DNA of 32,500 nt, taken from NCBI GenBank assembly GCA_964020155.1, contig OZ026561.1:4451869-4484368 (forward strand), read 5' to 3'. The notes beneath the pieces were generated by a model. That model saw only the letters and a program-made list of their open reading frames with translations. It was not told the origin of the DNA and searched no databases. A program made the translations under genes and the position numbers. This document shows, piece after piece, positions 1 through 11,107 of this stretch; positions within the stretch are counted from its first letter, which is position 1; each line of letters starts with the position of its first letter. This DNA is from Chondrilla cf. caribensis (Eukaryota > Porifera > Demospongiae > Chondrillida > Chondrillidae).

Positions 1-2
1 AC

Positions 3-180
3 TACACTGGAACCTCTCTATTAAGGACACTTTGGGACCTTACTTTTATCCTTAATACAGAGATTCCCTCAATTCAGAGGTCATTTAATACACTAGTGTA
101 CTACACTGGGACACAGAATGGTGTCCTTATTGCAGAGGTTTCCACTTTCCAGAGGTTTGCAATAGAGAGGTTCCACTGTA
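3..180. mobile_element. TIR element (MITE-like), family copy 1
   Basis: The two ends are inverted copies of a motif reading CAGTGGAACCTCTCTATTA on the outside in; the left end has CACTGG instead of CAGTGG. The inside repeats AGAGGT and GGACAC motifs. It has no ORF. Its closest relatives in the window are 18281-18456 (same orientation) and 3997-4184 (reverse orientation). TA dinucleotides at the borders and the CAGT terminus fit a non-autonomous Tc1/mariner/pogo-type element, which is inference. Confidence 0.7.
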
Positions 181-548
181 ATAGTATGTTGGTGATAATA
201 ATAGCAAAGGTTTGTACAGTATAGAGTTGATATAAATTATGATGGTACTGTTTCTATGGCAGCATATGCTATATACACATAACTGTGTTCTACAAAAAAT
301 GTTAAATTTTAATATTTCTACTTTTCTCCACTTCCGAAGGTTATTTGCAGTACTTTTTAAATTTTTCTATTTGTACTTTAATATTTCCTCTCCCTATAAC
401 TATCTTGGAATTTCTGTTCCATTATGCTAATGAAGATTCTCTCTTTCCATTCTATCTCTGTTTTGGTTTCCATTCCCATTTTAGGTTTCATTCCCATTTT
501 GTTCTTACTGTCCCTGTTCACTGCTCCTTGTTTGTACTGTATGTACAG

Positions 549-774
549 GAGAATAGCTGAAGAGCAGATGAAGCTGGACAACATGCTGTTCAAGCTGTCC
601 TCATTGTGTCGTATTCTTAATGCACTGACTAATGTGAGGAACAGAGATTTACGTAGTAAGGTATGCGTGTGCGTGTTTGTGTGTGTTTGTTGATTGTGAG
701 TGCACACATATGTGTAATTACACAAACACACGCAGAGAGAGAATCACACACACACGCACGCACGCACGCACGCA

Positions 775-823
<49 letters not shown>

Positions 824-1323
824 ACACAATCTGATATTTCCACTATCTCACAGCATCCTGTATCCAGTGAGGCTCTCAAGCTGATGATGTCCAAACCAAA
901 TGAGTCATTTCTACTGGGAGGCTACCGTCACCACAAGTACCGATCCTCTCCTTCTTATCTTCATTCTGCTCCTTCCAACTTCTCCAAAATTGGCAGTCCT
1001 GGTATAGTTTCCAGACCAAATTCAAATTCACTAGTGAAAAACAGTCTTCCGGCCAACCTGCCAAAGACTCCCTTACCTTTTGTACCCATCCCGGGCTCTC
1101 ACCCTCACTCCTCTCTCCATCACCACCAACACCGGAATGTTAACTTTGGAGGCCAGACACAGAGGATGGCTGTTGACGATGAGGGCACACTGGGATGGGA
1201 TGACCTGATGCACCTGCATAGTGCCATTCCCACTAAACCACTTCATACGAGGAGCACTTTAGCGAACAATGTTGGCAGGTTTCATGGGCCACCCACACCT
1301 TCCCTGAGGCCTTCCAAGTTAGT

Positions 1324-1384
<61 letters not shown>

Positions 1385-2860
1385 TGTGTGTGTGCGTGTG
1401 TGTGTGCATACGTATGAGTGTGGTAAAGAACACCTGTTAATCTTTCAACACACATGTAGTGTAATATTATAGACGTAAAATAAACCTCCAATACTACAAT
1501 GCATGTGTGTAGTACAAAAAAAATGTGTGCAATACTACAAAACGCATGTAATACTATTATGTGTGTGTGATTATTATTATTATTACCATTTTATTATTAT
1601 TATTACTATTACTATTCTGTATGTTACTTAATGTAATACTTAACATGTGTAGATTCTATACTGGTATACATACATACTATCTCTATTAATTTTGTCTGTA
1701 GGGAGTTGCCGTTATGGCAGAGACCTATCGTATGTCCAGGTATGTGTGTATTTGTGTTTCCTTGGTCTGTTTGTCTGTAGTTTGTGTGTTTGTCTGTCTC
1801 CTCCCTGTCTGTTCATCAGTCTGTCCACTTGTTTTGTCTGTCTGTCTGCCTGTCTGTTCATCAGTCTGTCTACTTGTCTGTCTGTCTGTCTGTCTGTTCA
1901 TCAGTCTGTCTATGTGTCTGTCTCCATGTGTATATGGTCCTGTACATGGGGATTATTCTTCACAACTCTTCTTCATATCCTCCAGTGCAGGGACATTCAG
2001 AAGTCAACAAATCGTGAGTACCTAGTATGCAAGCATACCTTGAAGAAAATTTTATACGTAGATTTCATGTGCACGGGAGGTGCTCCAATACATACATCTT
2101 GTATGTACGTATGACGTGTGTGCAGGTCTCCACGGCCAGAAGATCAGATTCTGTCAGCAACGAAGGCCTTTGAAGAGACCAAAGCCAAGAGTTCACTGAA
2201 ATTTAAAGAAAAACTGACAGAATTCGAAGAGTAAGTGCCTTAATTTCTCCGTCATTGTAGACTGTACTGAGTGAACCTCTATAAATTACCCACATGTTGA
2301 GATCTCCCCTTCATTGTAGACTGTACTGAGTGAACATCTATAATTTACCCACATGTTGAGATCTCCCCATCATTGTAGACTGTACTGAGTGGACCTCTAT
2401 AATCTACCCACATGTTGAGATCTCCCCATCATTGTAGACTGTACTGAGTGAACCTCTATAATCTACCCACATGTTGAGATCTCCCCATCATTGTAGACTG
2501 TACTGAGTGGACCTCTATAACCCAATCCCATATTGAGATCTCTCCAGTGTGATACTGCAGCTTAAACTGTATGTCTCTGGTATAACTACTACTCCTCACT
2601 CTTCCCATACGCTACATACATACATCCATAGTGACACAGAGCAGTACTTTGTTCAGACTCTCAAGGAGCTCCACCTAGGTCCACTTGTAGAGACAAGCTT
2701 GAATCAGATGAGGACAAGGGCACATGAAAACATCCAAAACATGAAGATGAAGGAAGACAACAAACCTATGTGGTATGTTTTTACGTATACCTACATAGAT
2801 GGTATGTACATACGTATGTACCTCTCCCTCCCTCTCTCCCTCCTCCCTCCCTCCCTCCCT

Positions 2861-2920
<60 letters not shown>

Positions 2921-3751
2921 ACATTTTCCAAAGGTTCCTGAAGTTGGAAAAGGAGGCCAACCAACTTCCAACTCAACATAACAATGAGAGGCTTCAACAT
3001 CTCTTCAAGAAACTGAGGCAGTTTGATGAGCTCAGTGAGCTCACAGTGCCTAACCTCAAGGTCTGCTACATCCAGTCACATCAGATAGTGCTGTGTAAGA
3101 CAGTTAAGTTATTGTGCAATCTCTTATCCTTGTTGCGTAATACTATCTACAGGAGAAACTCTGTCTCATCGTGATGTCTCTTCCAGCTTATGTACTTGCC
3201 CAGGAACACATGGTAGCAGCTGTTTCAGTAAGTGTGGTGTGGTTGCCGTTTTGATATGCACTTGAGGCAATGCTATGTTTGGGTTCTGTTGTACGAGTAG
3301 AGCAGGTCTGTGTAGCAAGCATGCAGTTGGTTCAGTCCAAATTGAGAATGGCTGTTATATGTACTTATAGTCTCTTGGTACATTACTTTTGTCCAGAAAC
3401 ACATTACTCTGATCCTTTTGTCTGTTACTCCAGTCCCTCTGTCCATTACTCCAGTCCCTCTGCCCATTACTCCAGTCCCTCTGCCCATTACGTCAGTCCC
3501 TCTGTCCATTACTCCAGTTCCCCCGTCCATTACTCCAGTCCCCCTATCCATTACGTCAGTCCCTCTATCCATTACTTGAGTTTCTGTGATGCGTTTACCT
3601 GCAGTTCATACTGAGTGAGATGTTGATGACCTCAAGTGACCTTCTCAACCTGTGGGTCAACACCAGACGCCTTCCTCTCCTGCTGCGAACAGGCACACAG
3701 CATGTTATGGATCAAACCAGACAAGATAACAAGAACCACCGTGTTTTGTGA
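549..3751 (+). CDS. Unrecognised protein, 3' part (C-terminal 412 aa, 9 exons visible)
   Basis: Exons: 549-660, 854-1325, 1702-1739, 1991-2013, 2126-2230, 2632-2772, 2934-3060, 3153-3227, 3605-3751, ending in TGA. Only one combination of splice sites keeps the frame through the short exons 3-5, and it places the donor of exon 2 at the first GT of a GT microsatellite. The first exon starts in phase with a missing upstream part, so the N-terminus lies outside the window. The protein begins with a helical stretch (EEQMKLDNMLFKLSSL). A Ser/Pro/His-rich, probably disordered region follows in exon 2. The rest is charged and helical, with ILSATKAFEETKAKSSLKFK, a segment containing KLEKEANQLP and a C-terminal helix reading EKLCLIVMSLPAYVLAQEH. 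I do not recognise the family and see no catalytic motif. A cytoskeletal or centrosomal scaffold would fit the composition, but this is a guess. Confidence 0.7.
747..829. repeat. (CA)n with CACG interruptions, upstream of exon 854-1325
   Basis: Microsatellite of CA repeats with a run of about five CACG units near its 5' end. It lies in the intron directly before the 854-1325 exon and is the near-perfect reverse complement of the tract at 1326-1407. Confidence 0.9.
1326..1407. repeat. (GT)n with CGTG interruptions, downstream of exon 854-1325
   Basis: GT microsatellite that begins at the splice donor itself, followed by about five CGTG units and more GT. It mirrors the tract at 747-829. Confidence 0.9.
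1755..1930. repeat. TGTC-rich imperfect repeat
   Basis: Intronic tract of TCTG/TGTC tetranucleotides carrying three copies of a longer motif, TGTTCATCAGTCTGTC. It explains the cysteine/serine-rich reading frames here, which are not genes. Confidence 0.8.
2253..2545. repeat. 59-bp tandem repeat, about 5 copies
   Basis: Copies begin at 2253, 2312, 2371, 2430 and 2489, each starting CATTGTAGACTGTACTGAGT, an exact 59-bp spacing. The first four are nearly identical and the last is diverged. The array sits in the intron between exons 2126-2230 and 2632-2772 of the unrecognised gene. Confidence 0.9.
2821..2914. repeat. (CCCT)n/(CT)n pyrimidine tract
   Basis: Pyrimidine microsatellite that ends about 20 bp before the acceptor of exon 2934-3060, so it probably serves as its polypyrimidine tract. 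Confidence 0.85.
3402..3590. repeat. 21-bp minisatellite
   Basis: About nine copies of CCATTACTCCAGTCCCTCTG-like units at 21-bp spacing, with point differences such as CTCC/CGTC and CTCTG/CCCTA. It lies in the last intron of the unrecognised gene, just before its terminal exon. Confidence 0.85.
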
Positions 3752-3996
3752 ATTGTTGTAAACAATGCTATGGTGTAATTCGTTTGTTAATGCAGTATAA
3801 TTTATTTGTAAATATACATACATAGTGTACCTTGTTTGTATACACAAAGTACTTCCTCGAGTTATATTAAATTATGGAAAAATTGAGTACTTGAAAAATA
3901 GCTTTTCCAAGAAATTATAAGCATCTCTTATTTTAAATTGATGCTTCTTCATAATATTTTTGAGGCTTCGATTACTATAATAATATGTATAGTATA

Positions 3997-4184
3997 TACA
4001 GTGGGACCTCTCTATTACAAACCTCTGATCATGAAATGTGGAAACCTCTATGATAAGGACACCATTCTGTGTCCCAGTGTAGTACTGTAGTGTATTAAAT
4101 GACCTCTGAATTGAAGGAACCTCTGCAATAAGGACTGGAATTATTAATGTCCCAAAGTGTCCCTAATAGAGAGGTCCCACTTTA
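3997..4184. mobile_element. TIR element, family copy 2 (reverse orientation)
   Basis: Begins TACAGTGGGACCTCTCTATT and ends with the inverted copy, CTCCCTGG-type ends bounded by TA. Its interior is the reverse complement of the elements at 3-180 and 18281-18456, including the GTGTCCCAGTGTAGTA segment. No coding capacity. Confidence 0.7.
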
Positions 4185-4682
4185 TACGATATATCTATGG
4201 CCAACTTCATTTATTAAGCCCTTGGAAGTCTGTTATATGTTTCCAGAAGATAACCAAGGTTTTACTGTGTACATACATAAAATATAAATAGGTATAATAT
4301 TATTGCAAATGTATTATCTATAAAATAATTTAATAATGTACGTATATTTTACAATATCAATACAGTGTATTCTTGTTAATCATCCACTGCTTTATCCGCC
4401 AAGCTTTAATCTGCCACAAATTCCCAGTACCAATATAATAATGTACAATTATAGTGATAAACCCATCTTATTTAAAAAAATATTAATGAATTATACATAT
4501 GGTGAAGTAATGTGTATTCACTGTACTGCATATGTACATAGGTACAATAATTGAAAGTCATACGGTAAACAAATATTCCAGTAACTAATTGTATCATGCA
4601 CCACCATACATTTAACTACACATGTGGAATTTCAAATTCATTTTTATTATTCCTATAGAGGTGAGGTTCCTTGAAGACATAA

Positions 4683-4869
4683 TACTGTGGAACCTCTATT
4701 GAAGGACTCTCTTAATAGGACACAATAGAAATTTTCTCCCTACAAAGGACGCTTTAAACTCTTAGGAACCAAAAATGAACTTTCCGATAGCGCTAATACA
4801 TTCTTCACCTCTGAAGTGTGGACAATTTAGCTGGTCTCAATGTGCCCTTCATAGAGAGGTTCCACTGTA
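4683..4869. mobile_element. TIR element, related but distinct interior
   Basis: Bounded by TA, with ends CTGTGGAACCTCTATTGAAG and the inverted CTTCATAGAGAGGTTCCACT. It shares terminal repeats with the other copies, but the interior is different, so it is a sister subfamily. No ORF. Confidence 0.65.
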
Positions 4870-5029
4870 TTATCTTCATACTACATGCATAGTCAATTTA
4901 CTGTTTCATTAACACAACTGGATTACTGCAGACATCCAATTTCACAAATGCAAAATCCAAATAATTATCCATATAGCATTGTGGCAATAATAATATTAAT
5001 AATAATAATTGCAACAGTTGAAAGAATGA

Positions 5030-5035
5030 TTTATT
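5030..5035 (-). terminator. Polyadenylation signal of eEF1A
   Basis: AATAAA on the minus strand, about 74 bp past the eEF1A stop codon. Confidence 0.65.
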
Positions 5036-5108
5036 CAACTGATTAAGTGTGAAGTAGTTCGTGTGATCATATAATTTACACCTAGATTTGTGCCTACACA
5101 ACAAAGTC

Positions 5109-7692
<2,584 letters not shown>

Positions 7693-7716
7693 TTATTCGA
7701 CGTTGGAAGTATCTGC

Positions 7717-7895
7717 CTGTGGAGTGGATTGGGAGCACATAACACGTGGGTTACACCGGGTACTAGGAGAATGGCAACACAATCCACAACATGCAACATA
7801 CAATAGACCAGTATTAACGATTAATATCCTCAATTTTTATCGCAGAGACACTGCGTTTGTTGAGGATGGAGACGATTCTTTTCTCTGTCACTCAC
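7717..7895 (-). other. Probable 5'-UTR intron of eEF1A
   Basis: On the minus strand a consensus donor (AG|GTGAGT) lies at 7895 and a CACAG|G acceptor ends at 7717, 30 bases before the ATG. An intron in the 5' leader is common in eEF1A genes. No transcript evidence is available to me. Confidence 0.45.
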
Positions 7896-7953
7896 CTAAC
7901 GTTCCCAAATAAATTCGCAGGTTAGAAGAGGACGAGTACACGTGGACCGCAGA

Positions 7954-7961
7954 TTACGTCA
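7954..7961. promoter_or_regulatory. CRE-like site (TTACGTCA)
   Basis: TTACGTCA, the reverse complement of TGACGTAA, matches the ATF/CREB element. It lies about 58 bp upstream of the proposed eEF1A leader exon end, in the shared promoter with the DCDC2-like gene. Motif match only. Confidence 0.35.
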
Positions 7962-8055
7962 CAACGGCCTTAACGAGATTCATGATCCGCCCGTTAAAAA
8001 TTTAGTCAGCAATCTGACCCGATGGTATCGGATAAGCTATTGGGCAATCTATTTA

Positions 8056-8069
8056 GTTGCTATGGAGAC
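8056..8069 (+). promoter_or_regulatory. RFX X-box-like site 1
   Basis: GTTGCT-AT-GGAGAC fits the X-box form RYYNYY-N(1-3)-RRNRAC bound by RFX factors, which control ciliary genes. It lies 153 bp before the ATG of the DCDC2-like gene. Confidence 0.5.
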
Positions 8070-8079
8070 AACACTGGAC

Positions 8080-8095
8080 GGTGACCATGGTTACC
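8080..8095. promoter_or_regulatory. Palindromic X-box-like site 2
   Basis: GGTGACCATGGTTACC is a near-perfect inverted repeat of the GTNACC half-site with an AT spacer, 10 bp after site 1. It deviates from the strict X-box at two positions. Confidence 0.3.
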
Positions 8096-8221
8096 GAGTT
8101 ATGGCTGATCCATTCGGCTCTCAGTACAAGTTCATGGTCTTGTCCCCTTGAACAAGGGAAATCTGCTTGAGTCTCTTACTGGACCTGGTCTCTCACTGAA
8201 TTTCTCATTCTTATTGGAGCG

Positions 8222-8562
8222 ATGATGACTCAAAATCAGGATCATTCGGCTGCTAAGAAAGTATTTCTTCACAAAAATGGACAGCCTAAATACCCGAGCA
8301 AGATGATGGTTGTAAATAATCGACAGATACGAGACTTCAATTCTTTCCTCGCACAAGTTACTGGAGGTCTAAAAGCTCCCGTGGCCATTCGTAACATCTA
8401 CACTCCGATCAACGGGACCAAGGTCTCCAACCTTGACCAACTGCAGCCAGGTCAGCACTATGTAGCAGGTGGGAGCGAAAGGTTCAGGAAAGGAAAGTAA
8501 GTTTACTTGTGCAGTGGAGAGGGCTCGAGTATGCAATCATGCAGCTTGCTATTTTTTATTTA

Positions 8563-8615
<53 letters not shown>

Positions 8616-11057
8616 GTGTGTGTGCGTGTGTGCGTGTGTGTGTGTGTGTGTGTGCGTGTGTACACCGTTTCATTTGTCATACGTACGATGTGTGTATTCT
8701 CTAGTTATAGTGATGACTCAGCAACCATGCTAGTTCCTAAACGAAGACATTACCATCCAGTGAGTTTCATGCATTCATAAAGATACACACATACACACAT
8801 TATATACTTACATAGACATGTGTGTATAATGACAATAATGATTGTGTTTATTATATTTTATGTACAGTATAACGTACGTACACATGCATGTAAGTGTGTG
8901 TTGGGGTATGGATACCCCTGTGGTCTGTACTAAATAATATCAAGTATAAGAGGGGGAAGACCATTATTAATAATATTTTTGTATTGCAACAAGAAAAGTT
9001 AAAAAATAGTACACTATGGTGTTCTTTCAAATGTGTGTGTGATCTCAGACACAGGCAACATGTTACAACACAAGTCAATGTGATGTGTGGGTATATGCTG
9101 CACTGGCAAGATGTGGAAAGATAAGATGATGCAGACGGTGCAATAATTTTAATACACATTATATATAAGGTATACATCAGTACATGAAATCATTACAGGG
9201 TATAAAATCACAGACAACGATCATTGCAATAATGGTTTGTTTAGTTCCCAATTCTGGCAGCCTCTGGTCCAAAAGATTATTTGGGATGATGAAATCGATA
9301 TTTTGGCTGCTGCTTCAAGGAATCATTCTGAATTGATGATGTTGTGAATTCATCCCGAGAAATGAGGCTAGTCAGTGTGGGAGTCCCAGTGGGTATCCTA
9401 ATCTTATATACGTAGGTACAACTATTTTTGTAGATAGTATACATAATTACGAATGTCTATATGTGACTATGGGCTTAATTTGCAGGTTGTGAAGGGTGAT
9501 TTGGTCTGTGGTTGATATGCTATACTAATTCACACATCTCGCAATCTTTCTCTATTGCATTACCAGTTCCAGATCCCTCCGAGGGCCCAGCAAGCTGTTA
9601 TAGCCTCAGCCAGGTACAAGAAACCTACTGAGAAACCAATTACCATCCAGTAAGTGAGAAAACTACGTATATCCACTATTAGATGCTAAAAATTCAAATC
9701 CAAATTAATGTTTTGTGGATTTTGGAAACTGTTGATAATGTTTTCAGTGATTCTTGCAGAGCACTGATACCAATTTTACAGTCTGGGTTTACCCTGTATG
9801 TACGTATATACGTACGTATATACATATGAATAAATATGTGAATTCCTGTAGTGTTTATCGCAATGGTGAGGAGAGGTATCATGGTGCTAGAATACTTTTA
9901 AACAAGAGGAGTCAAATGAATATGGACAAGGTATGTTCATATTCATGTTATTTCATTTGTATGTTTACGTATGTGCACATTCAATATTTATTATGTACGT
10001 ATGTATGTACATATTTATATGTGTATGCATGTAATTTTATTAGAGGTTTCTTAGATTGTTCAAGTTTGACTTTTAGATTACATTCTCTGTTGACATACGT
10101 ATTATGTACATATGTATACATATATGCATACATACATATGTACGTATGTACGTATGTACATGTGTACTTGTGTTGCAGGTATTGGAATTGGTAACAGAGA
10201 AAACTGAGCTGTTCACACCAGCCAAACGTATGTACACATTGGATGGTCAACTTGTACAGGCTGTGACAGCCATTGAAAACAGGGGTGAATATGTAGCGGT
10301 TGAAGGAACAAAGTATGTATGTGCGTATGCGTATGTTCAGTGTATGCACAATCTGTTTACATTAGCATGTTGATCTATGTATATACATATGAAAGTATGA
10401 GTGTATGCCCACATAAAATGTCACTGTACATACTACATAGTATGTGCGTATGTACATACAGTATAGTATACTTCCCTATACATGTACACATGTGGTATGT
10501 ACGTATGTATTCTAATGGGGATGACCTTGAATTATTTTCTAACATTTTGGCATTTTTGTTCTGGAAACTAGCTTCTTTAGCTAGAGAATATACGTAGCAC
10601 TTGAAGGTCATTTGTGAATATGTAGAAACAACCTACTTACACACAACGTATGTATGTGTGCTCATATACATACATACGTATATACGTACGTACATAATGT
10701 GAACAAATCCTAGCCATATGATATGTGAATGTGTTATTCAACTGTTGTTGTACATTACAGATCATTTTGTAAAGTGCCGTATTCAAGAGATGTTGCATTG
10801 AATAAGTCCACGTCTCCTTCAAAGAGGTATGCACTCTTCCATACTCGTGCATCACCATATTTTTCTACATATTATGTATGTATGTACATGTGTATAATTT
10901 GATTGTGTAGATTGACAATACCAAAGATAAGGCACCTTCAGCCCCTCCACCATGAGGGCAGGGTCTCTGACATCAGTGTCAGCCCTACACAAGATGATGG
11001 TGCTCTTGTACGAAAACAGCACAACAGGTATCTTAGAACAAAACCACCAACAAGAGT

Positions 11058-11107
<50 letters not shown>

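Larger units (their letters stand above)
3752..5108. other. Intergenic region between convergent genes
   Basis: AT-rich spacer between the stop codons of the unrecognised gene (+) and eEF1A (-). It holds two TIR elements (3997-4184, 4683-4869) and the eEF1A polyadenylation signal. I see no gene in the rest. Confidence 0.7.

Noticed and set aside
2253..3590. CRISPR-like arrays (59-bp and 21-bp repeats)
   Set aside because: They are contiguous tandem repeats without unique spacers, inside introns of a eukaryotic gene.
9230..9360. Possible hidden exon (IIWDDEIDILAAASRNH) in DCDC2-like intron 2
   Set aside because: It is open for only about 24 codons, lacks a good acceptor/donor pair, and the flanking exons already join in frame across the second doublecortin domain.
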